DNA of 18,447 nt, from assembly GCA_016786525.1 (NCBI GenBank), contig JAEUVW010000371.1:1-18447 (forward strand), given 5' to 3'. Every line of letters begins with the position of its first letter. Position 1 is the stretch's first letter. The stretch is from Chitinophagaceae bacterium. GTDB taxonomy: Bacteria; Bacteroidota; Bacteroidia; Chitinophagales; Chitinophagaceae. Made by a program: the position numbers and the translations under genes. Below the pieces are notes generated by a model. That model had not been told where the DNA came from and made no database searches. It worked only from the letters and a program-made list of their open reading frames with translations. Positions 12,291 through 18,447 of this stretch are shown piece by piece.

Positions 12291-13763
12291 TTACTCACTG
12301 TTGGCGTGCAAATATACCCCATTTTCGCCCAAATGGTTTACAGCAAATTCTATACGTAGCTTCAGGTCGTAGGCGGTAATGATGTCTACCCCCACGCCGA
12401 AAGAATACAGCAAGGTATTGGCCAGGGTGTTGGTGCTGCTCTGGGGCTTGTTGTTTGCCGCGTAGCCGGCATCAAAGAAGATCTTGGGGTAGATCCAGAC
12501 GGGCAGCTCGGGCAGGTAGCGGAAGGGAAGATGATGGTACTGCCTGCGCAAAGCCTCGTATTTGAGGCTGATGCGGCCGATACCGAAATGCCGGGCTTCG
12601 ACGACATAATATTCATAGCCCCGTACAAAATTGCTTTTGTAACCGAATGCCGTACGCAGGAAATAGGGGTCGTCGTTTAAGAGCGAGCTCCTGCCGCGCA
12701 GGATAAACGAAGTGTACCAGCGGTTGGCCAGCTTCCTGAAAAGGCCCAGCTCCAGGCCGGTGAGCACCTGGTTGTCCATGCCGGAGAGGCCATGCCGGTA
12801 AGCTGCGTTGGCGACTATTTTCAGCCCCCTTCTCGGGTAGTTCCAGTTGTCTACCCCATTGTATTCATAGCGGTAGGCCAGTTCCAGGTACTGAAGGCGG
12901 GTACTTTTATCTTTAAAAAAATCGTTGTTGAGCTGTACCACCGTATCGCCTACCCGGTACTGGTAATAGGCCAGTCCGGCCACATGCCGGGAGTGATAGG
13001 CCGGCCGGTAATACAGGCTGGCCCCGGAAAAAAAATTATGGTACAGGAAGTCATTGTCGTGGCGGGTAAACAGGAGTTTGTTGCCGGCCGTTGCATAGGC
13101 CAGTTCCCTGCTCCTGGAATAGCCGGCAGTGATGCCCAGCCCCAGTTTTTGCTTCCGGTCTATATAGGGCCTGAAATACGAGGCCGCCAGCTGCTGCGTG
13201 TAGCCCAGGTGTGTGCTGACACTCAGGCGGTCCAGTCGCCCGCTTACATTCTTATGCTGTACATACAGGCCGAAATTGATCCGGCTCAGGTCGCGGTTTT
13301 GTTCATTCCACCAGACATTGATGTTGCGGTCTGCGAGCTGCAGGTCTGCCTGGGGGATGATGAACCATTGTTCTTTTAATGCCACAGACAGGACAATGCT
13401 GCTGCTGTCGCCTTCCTGTGCGGTACAAACGATATCGGTAAAGATATTGAGGTTGTACAGGCGCTGGTAGTTGAGGTGCAGTATGGTCTCCAGCGAATCG
13501 GCACAGATAAGGTCGCCTTCCCGGACACTCATTTCCCGGCGGATCACATTGCTGTGCGTCCGTTTGTTGCCGCTCAGCACAATCGCCGAAACCCTCCGGG
13601 TATGCTGGCAGGCCTGCCTTTCCTGCAGGGGCCGGGTGGTGAGCGGCGTCTCCGAATGGCCCTGGGCCAGGCCGCTGCTGCCGGCAGATAAAGACAAAAG
13701 GATCAGCAGCAGACTTTTTACAGTTTGGACGGGATGAAAAGAGGCTTCCGGTATCCTTACCAT
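12291..13763 (-). CDS. Omp85/BamA-like outer-membrane protein with one POTRA domain
   Basis: This 490-residue protein is predicted to form an outer-membrane beta barrel of the Omp85 superfamily. Residues 1-33 are a signal peptide (LLLILLSLSAGSSGLA). One POTRA domain (about 57-130) shows VLSGNKRTHSNVIRREM and the RLYNLNIFTDI turn. The rest (135-490) alternates short aromatic strands and polar loops, carries the superfamily loop motif VRGY (380-383) and ends with a strand-like LRIEFAVNHLG followed by a short tail. Such proteins insert or secrete proteins or move lipids; with a single POTRA it is smaller than BamA (five POTRAs), and its substrate is unknown. The frame is open 55 codons further upstream without a Met-led signal, so I place the start at 13763, where ATG overlaps the last 7 nt of the YkgJ-type gene. 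NAD kinase follows after 3 nt. Confidence 0.82.
   Translation of the reverse strand: MVRIPEASFHPVQTVKSLLLILLSLSAGSSGLAQGHSETPLTTRPLQERQACQHTRRVSAIVLSGNKRTHSNVIRREMSVREGDLICADSLETILHLNYQRLYNLNIFTDIVCTAQEGDSSSIVLSVALKEQWFIIPQADLQLADRNINVWWNEQNRDLSRINFGLYVQHKNVSGRLDRLSVSTHLGYTQQLAASYFRPYIDRKQKLGLGITAGYSRSRELAYATAGNKLLFTRHDNDFLYHNFFSGASLYYRPAYHSRHVAGLAYYQYRVGDTVVQLNNDFFKDKSTRLQYLELAYRYEYNGVDNWNYPRRGLKIVANAAYRHGLSGMDNQVLTGLELGLFRKLANRWYTSFILRGRSSLLNDDPYFLRTAFGYKSNFVRGYEYYVVEARHFGIGRISLKYEALRRQYHHLPFRYLPELPVWIYPKIFFDAGYAANNKPQSSTNTLANTLLYSFGVGVDIITAYDLKLRIEFAVNHLGENGVYLHANSE
12309..12316 (-). promoter_or_regulatory. TAnnTTTG box inside the Omp85-like gene, before nadK
   Basis: The minus strand reads TATATTTG, an exact -7 consensus, 21 nt before the nadK ATG and within the last codons of the preceding gene. 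It could serve as an internal promoter, with a 5' leader of roughly 14 nt. It is a motif match only. Confidence 0.3.
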
Positions 13764-14260
13764 TCGTATTCGCGTTCTATACGTTTTTTCAGGCGTTTGA
13801 CGAGGTTGTACGTTGCCGGGCAATACGACAGGTTCTGCGTATAGGTGTCGTTGTAATTGTCGAAAGGCTGTTTGTTGTGGTGCGGAAATTCGGCGCAGTC
13901 GGACGGGCGGACCTCGTAGATGCTGCATTTGTTGTCGGCCTGCAGGAACTGGCAGGGGGTGCTCAGGTTCATCCAGTCGCCTGTTTCTTTTTCCTTATAC
14001 AGCCATTTTTTGCGGAAGGCATCCGGGCTCATGCCCAGGTGCAGGGAAATGCGCTTGATGTCGGGAGCAGAAAAAGTAGGGGTCATTTTTTTGCAACAAT
14101 TGGCACAGCTCAGGCAGTCTGTTTCCGCCCACATTTTAGCATCCTCTTCCGCCACCATTTCCGGCATGTCTTCCGGCACGATATCGTCCAGCTTTTTCAG
14201 GAATGCCGCAAGGCCGTCCCGCTCCGTTTGGGGTCTGCGCTTAAATTGTTTCAGGTTCAT
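13757..14260 (-). CDS. YkgJ-family cysteine-cluster protein
   Basis: This 167-residue cytoplasmic protein belongs to the YkgJ/zinc- or iron-chelating cysteine-cluster group. Conserved cysteines are Cys49, Cys52, Cys55 and Cys56 (DCLSCANCC), Cys103, Cys112 in KCSIYEVRPSDC with Cys122, and Cys147 in YCPATY. Eight cysteines in this order suit metal or Fe-S binding; the biochemical role of the family is not settled. The N-terminal ~45 residues are charged and helical, outside the cluster. It lies 19 nt downstream of the nitronate monooxygenase-like gene and its last 7 nt overlap the start of the Omp85-like gene, which strongly suggests one transcript. No oddity in length or motif is visible. Confidence 0.9.
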   Translation of the reverse strand: MNLKQFKRRPQTERDGLAAFLKKLDDIVPEDMPEMVAEEDAKMWAETDCLSCANCCKKMTPTFSAPDIKRISLHLGMSPDAFRKKWLYKEKETGDWMNLSTPCQFLQADNKCSIYEVRPSDCAEFPHHNKQPFDNYNDTYTQNLSYCPATYNLVKRLKKRIEREYEW

Positions 14261-14279
14261 CGATACAATAGTTTTGGTC

Positions 14280-15224
14280 TTATCGTGCTAAAGGATTGTG
14301 CAATAATGCGGTCAATTCATCCATGATGCCGGCAACGATCTCCCCTGCCGGTTTAATGTCGTCGATCAGCGCGCTGACCTGGCCGATCTCCAGTTCGCCC
14401 TCCGTAAGGTCTCCTTCCAGCATGCCTTTTTTGGCACGGCCGCGTCCCAGCAGTGCCGTCAGCTCTTCTGCCCCGGCGCCCTGCATTTCTGCGTTTTGTA
14501 TCTGCTGTGCAAAAGGGTTGGCCAGCAGGCGTACGGGCGTCAGTTTTTTAATGCTCAGTAAAGTATCTCCTTCTTTGGCGCTTACTACGGCATTTTTGAA
14601 GTTCATATGGGAAGAGGCTTCTGTGCTGGCTACAAAGCGGCTGCCGATCTGTACGGCATCCGCGCCCAGTACCATGGCCGCCAGCATGCTGCGGGCATCG
14701 TAGATGCCGCCTGCGGCAATAAGGGGTATCTGTATGCTTTTCCGGACCAGGGGGATCAGGCACATCGTGGTCGTTTCTTCCCGGCCGTTGTGCCCGCCGG
14801 CTTCAAAGCCTTCGGCCACTACGGCATCGCAGCCTGCATCCTGGCATTTGAGTGCAAATTTTGCACTCGATACCACATGGACCACTTTGATACCTTCCGC
14901 TTTCAGCGTAGCGGTCCATGTTTTCGGGTTCCCGGCAGAGGTGAACACGATCGGTACTTTTTCTTCTATGATGATCTGCATGATCTGTTCAATGTCCGGG
15001 TACAGCAGCGGGACATTGACCCCAAAAGGTTTATTGGTGGCGGCTTTACATTTGATGATGTGTTCACGCAACACTTCGGGATACATGCTGCCGGCGCCGA
15101 TCAGGCCCAGGCCGCCGGCATTGGATACAGCAGCGGCCAGGCGCCAGCCACTGGCCCAGATCATGCCGGCTTGTATAATAGGGTATTCTATGCCCAGCAA
15201 ACGGGTAATATTGTTTTGATTCAT
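14280..15224 (-). CDS. Nitronate monooxygenase-like FMN-dependent oxidoreductase
   Basis: This 314-residue TIM-barrel flavoenzyme belongs to the nitronate monooxygenase / 2-nitropropane dioxygenase family, which also includes FabK-type enoyl reductases. Visible signatures are the N-terminal YPIIQAGMIW strand and loop, NAGGLGLIGAG (35-45), the FMN-phosphate site IPLIAAGGIYDARSM (166-180) and GADAVQIGSRF (187-197). The active-site motif AEGFEAGGHNG contains His145, the position of the catalytic base in nitronate monooxygenases. Its substrate cannot be read from sequence; toxic propionate-3-nitronate detoxification and an enoyl reductase role are both possible, and FabK proper usually lies near fatty-acid genes, absent here. 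It is second in the operon, 15 nt after the MbnP-like gene and 19 nt before the YkgJ-type gene. Confidence 0.9.
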   Translation of the reverse strand: MNQNNITRLLGIEYPIIQAGMIWASGWRLAAAVSNAGGLGLIGAGSMYPEVLREHIIKCKAATNKPFGVNVPLLYPDIEQIMQIIIEEKVPIVFTSAGNPKTWTATLKAEGIKVVHVVSSAKFALKCQDAGCDAVVAEGFEAGGHNGREETTTMCLIPLVRKSIQIPLIAAGGIYDARSMLAAMVLGADAVQIGSRFVASTEASSHMNFKNAVVSAKEGDTLLSIKKLTPVRLLANPFAQQIQNAEMQGAGAEELTALLGRGRAKKGMLEGDLTEGELEIGQVSALIDDIKPAGEIVAGIMDELTALLHNPLAR

Positions 15225-15239
15225 TCAGCGGAGGTGATC

Positions 15240-16058
15240 TTAGCGGTTTTCTACCTGGATGGCAGTGATCATTTTACGGTAATTCTGTGACACTTTGAAG
15301 GCATCTTCCCCTTCCGAGCCTATGGAAGGCAAGGCGGTGAAGCCCGGGAACCCGGGTGCAGCAAACCAGGTATTCAGGTCTGTCTGCAGCGAGATCGTAC
15401 AATTGACTTTTTCCCGGATGTCCGCCTGCTGCGGCAATTCGATACGGATGGTCTGGAGTACGTTATAAGCGCCCTTAAAGCCTGCAATATGATAGGAGAT
15501 CATGTTGCCGATGGCGCCCGATTGGGGCGAAGATCCCTCCAGGCGGGCCATAATATAGCCGGAGCTCCAGCTCCAGAACATACCATGTGCCGGATCGAGG
15601 GGGCCTAATTGCACCCCGCTTACATTTCTCAGGCTGTCTACACCGATCATGAGTTCGATGGCGGTATACTTTGCCGCGGGGATATTGTCTATGCCGGTTT
15701 GCATCGAAGACCCGTTCTGTATGGTGATCAGTTTGTAGCTGTTGGGTTCCTTGTAGCGTTTCCCGTTTTCATCGATGAACACGATATTGGAGATATAATA
15801 AGCCAGGCTCTTCACCGCATACTGCTTGCCATCCGGAGCGGTATACTGCGTTTTGTCGTCTGCGACCAGCTCCCGGGAACCGGCAACATGGTTCCATTTG
15901 ATCAGGACATTCCCGTAGTGCAGGGTGCTGTCTTTGGTCTGGGTGCTGTCCTTTACCGGTTCTTTTACCGAGGGTGATGCCGGTGCCGGCAATTCTTTCT
16001 TGCGGCATGCTGCCATACAGAGGGCCAGCGTCAGCAACAGTAAACAGTAACGTCTCAT
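15240..16058 (-). CDS. MbnP-family lipoprotein (putative copper-binding)
   Basis: This 272-residue envelope lipoprotein has a classical signal (LLLTLALCMAAC, Cys18) followed by basic residues and a Pro/Ser/Thr linker to about residue 45. The domain that follows matches the MbnP-like family: SLAYYISNIVFIDENGK (84-100), KLITIQNG, the GPLDPAHGMFWSWSSGYIMA stretch (152-171) and YHIAGF (His190). Family members are found next to MbnH-type di-haem enzymes and in copper-related systems, and a tryptophan is the target of oxidation in the best-known pair; Trp162 and Trp164 lie in the conserved stretch here. No MbnH-like haem protein occurs in this window, so copper binding is inference from family. It heads the five-gene minus-strand operon and has its own TAATTTTG promoter box. 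Confidence 0.82.
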   Translation of the reverse strand: MRRYCLLLLTLALCMAACRKKELPAPASPSVKEPVKDSTQTKDSTLHYGNVLIKWNHVAGSRELVADDKTQYTAPDGKQYAVKSLAYYISNIVFIDENGKRYKEPNSYKLITIQNGSSMQTGIDNIPAAKYTAIELMIGVDSLRNVSGVQLGPLDPAHGMFWSWSSGYIMARLEGSSPQSGAIGNMISYHIAGFKGAYNVLQTIRIELPQQADIREKVNCTISLQTDLNTWFAAPGFPGFTALPSIGSEGEDAFKVSQNYRKMITAIQVENR

Positions 16059-16077
16059 ATCCTTATCCTTAAGTCGT

Positions 16078-16085
16078 CAAAATTA
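16078..16085 (-). promoter_or_regulatory. Promoter -7 box of the five-gene operon
   Basis: The minus strand reads TAATTTTG, an exact TAnnTTTG, 19 nt before the ATG of the MbnP-like gene, which would give a leader of about 12 nt. No TTG lies at the expected -33 position. It lies in the 94-bp divergent gap shared with the ABC-F gene. Confidence 0.5.
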
Positions 16086-16122
16086 AAGAAATATATCGTC
16101 ATTATTGTTTATAGAAAAAGCA

Positions 16123-16147
16123 TTGTCATTTTCTGCCGCTACCTTTG
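16123..16147 (+). promoter_or_regulatory. Promoter of the ABC-F gene, apparently leaderless
   Basis: TACCTTTG (16140-16147) is an exact -7 consensus, and TTG (16123-16125) lies 14 bases upstream, a short spacer. Only five bases separate the box from the ATG at 16153, so transcription would begin at or next to the start codon. Confidence 0.5.
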
Positions 16148-16152
16148 CGCCT

Positions 16153-18045
16153 ATGCATTACGTCAGTGTAGAGAATTTGACCAAATCTTTCGGAGTCAAA
16201 CCCTTGTTCAGCAATATTACATTTCACATCAATGAAGGAGACAAAATAGCGATCATTGCCAAAAACGGAAGTGGCAAATCCACCTTGCTCAAAATACTGT
16301 CCGGTCAGGATGTAGCCGACAGCGGAAAGGTCTGGATACACAAGGATGTCACCGTAGCCCTGTTTGAACAGGAGCCTAAGTTTAATGAGCAGCTGTCCAT
16401 ACTCGATAATATTTTTCATGCCGAGCACCCCGTGGTGAAGGCCATACGCGACTATGAGCTGGCGCTGGAGACACCGGACGACGACGGCACCCTGCTGTCT
16501 GAGGCCCTGGTGAAGATGGATGAGCTGAATGCCTGGGACTTCGATACGAAAGTGAAGCAGATACTGGGCAAGCTCAACATCCACCACCTGAACCAGGAAG
16601 TGAAAAGCCTGTCCGGCGGGCAGCGGAAGCGGGTGGCCCTGGCGCAGACCCTGATCGATATCGGCTTTGAACACAAACATGTGCTGCTGATCATGGACGA
16701 ACCGACCAACCACCTGGATGTGGAAATGGTGGAATGGCTGGAGCATTACCTGAACCAGGAAAAGATCACCCTGCTGCTGGTGACCCACGACCGCTACTTC
16801 CTGGATGCCGTATGCAACAATATCTGGGAGATAGACGGCAGTACCATTACCTTTTACAAAGGAGACTACGAAACCTATATGGAACAAAAGGCCGCCCGCC
16901 TCGAAAGCGACCAGGCCAGTATAGACAAAGCCCGGAACCTGTACCGGAAGGAGCTGGAGTGGATGCGCAAGCAGCCCAAAGCCCGGACCACCAAGTCCAA
17001 AAGCAGGCAGGACAACTTCTATGAGGTAGAGGCAAAGGCCAAACAGCGGATCGAGGATAACAAAGTAAGCCTGCAGATGAAGATGAACCGCCTGGGCGGC
17101 AAGATCGCCGAGTTGAAGAAAGTGTACCAGGCCTTTGGCGAGAAAGTGATCCTCAGAGGCTTTGACTATACCTTCAGTAAGGGAGAGCGCCTGGGCATTA
17201 TCGGCAAGAACGGCGCAGGAAAGTCGACCTTCCTGCAGATCCTGCAGGGCCTGAAGCAGCCCGACAGCGGTAAGGTCAACATCGGGGATACGATCGTGTT
17301 CGGCAACTTTTCGCAACAGGGCCTGGAGATCAAAGAAGATATGCGGGTGATCGAGTATGTAAAGAACATTGCGGAAAACTTCCCGATGGCAAAGGGCGGC
17401 TCCCTGAGTGCCGCTCAATTCCTGGAGCTCTTCCTGTTTACACCCGAGCAGCAATATACCTACCTGTCTAAGCTGAGCGGGGGGGAAAAGAAGCGCCTGC
17501 AATTGCTGGTGGTCTTGTTCCGCAACCCGAACTTCCTCATCCTCGATGAGCCGACAAACGACCTGGATCTGCCGACCCTGGGCGTGCTGGAGCGTTTCCT
17601 CAGCGACTTTGCCGGTTGCCTGCTCATCGTGTCGCACGACCGCTACTTTATGGACCGGCTGGTAGACCACCTCTTTGTGTTCGAGGGGCAGGGTGTCATT
17701 ACCGACTTCCCCGGCAACTACAGCGACTACCGTATCTGGGAAAAAACACGGGAGCGCAACGAGCAGGTGAAGGGCAGCGCGCTTTCCGCACCGGAGCCCG
17801 CCCCGGTACCACAACAGGCAACAGCGGAACCCAGGGCTAAAAAGAAATTGTCCTTTAAAGAACAGAAAGAACTGGAGCAGCTGGAGCAGGACATGCCTGC
17901 GCTGGAAAAAGAGAAGGAAGAGATCGCCGTAAAAATGGGCAGCACCATGCCGTATGAAGAGCTGCAGGTGTTGAGCAAGCGCGCCGTTGAGATCGCAGGG
18001 CTGCTGGAAGCAAAGGAGCTGCGCTGGCTGGAATTAAGTGAGTAA
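16153..18045 (+). CDS. uup: ABC-F family ATPase, Uup type
   Basis: This soluble protein has two ABC domains and no membrane part; ABC-F proteins act on ribosomes, and the Uup group has been linked to ribosome and DNA-branch functions. The 630-residue product shows Walker A1 KNGSGKST (37-44), signature LSGGQRKR (153-160), Walker B1 LLIMDEPTNHLD (178-189), the basic interdomain linker around 250-310, Walker A2 GKNGAGKST (351-359), signature LSGGEKKR (441-448) and Walker B2 LILDEPTNDLD (462-472). A charged helical C-terminal domain with KKLSFKEQKELEQLEQD points to Uup rather than EttA or resistance-type ABC-F. Both glutamates for ATP hydrolysis are kept. The frame is open upstream to a TTG at 16105, but the ATG at 16153 opens directly on the conserved MHYVSVENLTKSFG, and the -7 box overlaps the extension. 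It diverges from the MbnP-like operon. Confidence 0.93.
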   Translation: MHYVSVENLTKSFGVKPLFSNITFHINEGDKIAIIAKNGSGKSTLLKILSGQDVADSGKVWIHKDVTVALFEQEPKFNEQLSILDNIFHAEHPVVKAIRDYELALETPDDDGTLLSEALVKMDELNAWDFDTKVKQILGKLNIHHLNQEVKSLSGGQRKRVALAQTLIDIGFEHKHVLLIMDEPTNHLDVEMVEWLEHYLNQEKITLLLVTHDRYFLDAVCNNIWEIDGSTITFYKGDYETYMEQKAARLESDQASIDKARNLYRKELEWMRKQPKARTTKSKSRQDNFYEVEAKAKQRIEDNKVSLQMKMNRLGGKIAELKKVYQAFGEKVILRGFDYTFSKGERLGIIGKNGAGKSTFLQILQGLKQPDSGKVNIGDTIVFGNFSQQGLEIKEDMRVIEYVKNIAENFPMAKGGSLSAAQFLELFLFTPEQQYTYLSKLSGGEKKRLQLLVVLFRNPNFLILDEPTNDLDLPTLGVLERFLSDFAGCLLIVSHDRYFMDRLVDHLFVFEGQGVITDFPGNYSDYRIWEKTRERNEQVKGSALSAPEPAPVPQQATAEPRAKKKLSFKEQKELEQLEQDMPALEKEKEEIAVKMGSTMPYEELQVLSKRAVEIAGLLEAKELRWLELSE

Positions 18046-18067
18046 AAAATAGAATATTTATTAAATT

Positions 18068-18097
18068 TTGCCTTTCCTTTTTGGTTTCCTAATTTCG
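18068..18097 (+). promoter_or_regulatory. Candidate promoter of the 2-oxoglutarate dehydrogenase E2 gene
   Basis: TTG (18068-18070), a 19-base spacer and TAATTTCG (18090-18097), seven of eight to consensus, give the best-spaced promoter match in the window. Transcription would start near 18103, leaving about 47 nt before the ATG at 18150. No terminator of the preceding ABC-F gene is visible, so readthrough may add to expression. Confidence 0.45.
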
Positions 18098-18149
18098 TAC
18101 CCTCAAAAAGGATCATTTTTCAGCGCAAAAAAACACAGGTTTTCTTACA

Positions 18150-18447
18150 ATGATTGAAATAAAAGTGCCTACCGTAGGCGAGTCTATAAGTGAAGTTACT
18201 TTAGTACAATGGCTGAAAGCCGACGGAAGCTGGGTAGAGCGCGATGAGCTGCTCTGTGAAATGGAGTCGGAAAAAGCGACTTTCGAACTGAACGCCGAGC
18301 AGGCAGGCATCCTGCATATCGTAGCCAAGGAAGGCGAGACCATCAATATCGGCGATGTAGCCTGTAAGATCGATGAGACGGCAGCCCGCCCCGAAGGAGC
18401 GGCAGCCCCCGCCCCGGCAAAAGAAGAGCCGAAAGCAGCGGCCAAAG
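18150..18447 (+). CDS. sucB: 2-oxoglutarate dehydrogenase E2, dihydrolipoyl succinyltransferase (partial, 3' end outside window)
   Basis: This is the N-terminal 99 residues of the E2 core of the 2-oxoglutarate dehydrogenase complex, which transfers the succinyl group to CoA in the TCA cycle. The lipoyl domain (1-77) opens with IEIKVPTVGESISEVTLVQW, the form typical of succinyltransferases rather than pyruvate-complex E2 (which read MPxLSxTM), and carries the lipoylated Lys42 in EMESEKATFEL. It is followed by an Ala/Pro/Glu-rich flexible linker (from about residue 80). The peripheral-subunit-binding and catalytic domains lie beyond the right edge. It has its own promoter candidate; any odhA/sucA neighbour would have to be to the right. 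The branched-chain E2 is a less likely alternative. Confidence 0.9.
   Translation, partial: MIEIKVPTVGESISEVTLVQWLKADGSWVERDELLCEMESEKATFELNAEQAGILHIVAKEGETINIGDVACKIDETAARPEGAAAPAPAKEEPKAAAK

Noticed and set aside
15229..15239. GATCACCTCCGC on the minus strand before the nitronate monooxygenase gene, resembling the 16S rRNA 3' end
   Set aside because: It is only about ten bases and no other rRNA sequence is present; it is a chance match in a short intergenic gap.
16126..17814. 562-codon open frame on the minus strand inside the ABC-F gene
   Set aside because: It is antisense to a gene with complete, ordered ABC motifs; the translation is low in complexity and has no recognisable domain. 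Codon bias of the real gene keeps the opposite frame open.

Overview
The window looks like a chromosomal piece of a Bacteroidota bacterium, most likely a Chitinophaga-like member of the Chitinophagaceae. The evidence is a C-terminal type IX secretion (T9SS) sorting domain on a giant PKD/Ig-like protein, an MbnP-family lipoprotein, A-rich leaders instead of Shine-Dalgarno sites, and several TAnnTTTG-type -7 boxes, the promoter signature of this phylum. Genus is inference. I see no tRNA, rRNA, CRISPR array, transposase or phage gene.

Left part (1-3156): a minus-strand cluster of a lipoprotein of unknown function, a seven-helix membrane protein and a LytS-type sensor histidine kinase that runs off the left edge. 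The last two are coupled by a one-base stop/start overlap. A LuxR/NarL-type response regulator diverges from the cluster. Together they look like one signalling locus. Three hairpins between 3200 and 3321 separate it from the next gene.

Centre (3355-9770): a 1909-residue T9SS-exported repeat protein on the minus strand fills 5.7 kb. It ends in a duplicated cysteine-bearing ~110-residue unit before the sorting domain. Upstream is an unusual leader with two abutting short ORFs, a strong hairpin and a 12-bp palindrome. About 400 bp further upstream hold no convincing gene.

Right part (9778-18447): a secreted transglutaminase-fold protein whose catalytic cysteine is replaced by serine lies divergent from a DNA-deoxyinosine glycosylase. 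Next comes a tight five-gene minus-strand operon, in transcription order: MbnP-like lipoprotein, nitronate monooxygenase-like FMN enzyme, YkgJ-type cysteine-cluster protein, Omp85/BamA-like outer-membrane protein and NAD kinase. Gaps are 15, 19, -7 and 3 nt. Divergent from it is a Uup-type ABC-F ATPase with an apparently leaderless promoter, then the start of the E2 component of 2-oxoglutarate dehydrogenase, cut by the right edge.

Most genes are ordinary for this group. The points most worth a second look are the leader of the giant gene, the split sensor locus, the Cys-to-Ser transglutaminase and the operon that joins redox, metal and envelope functions.
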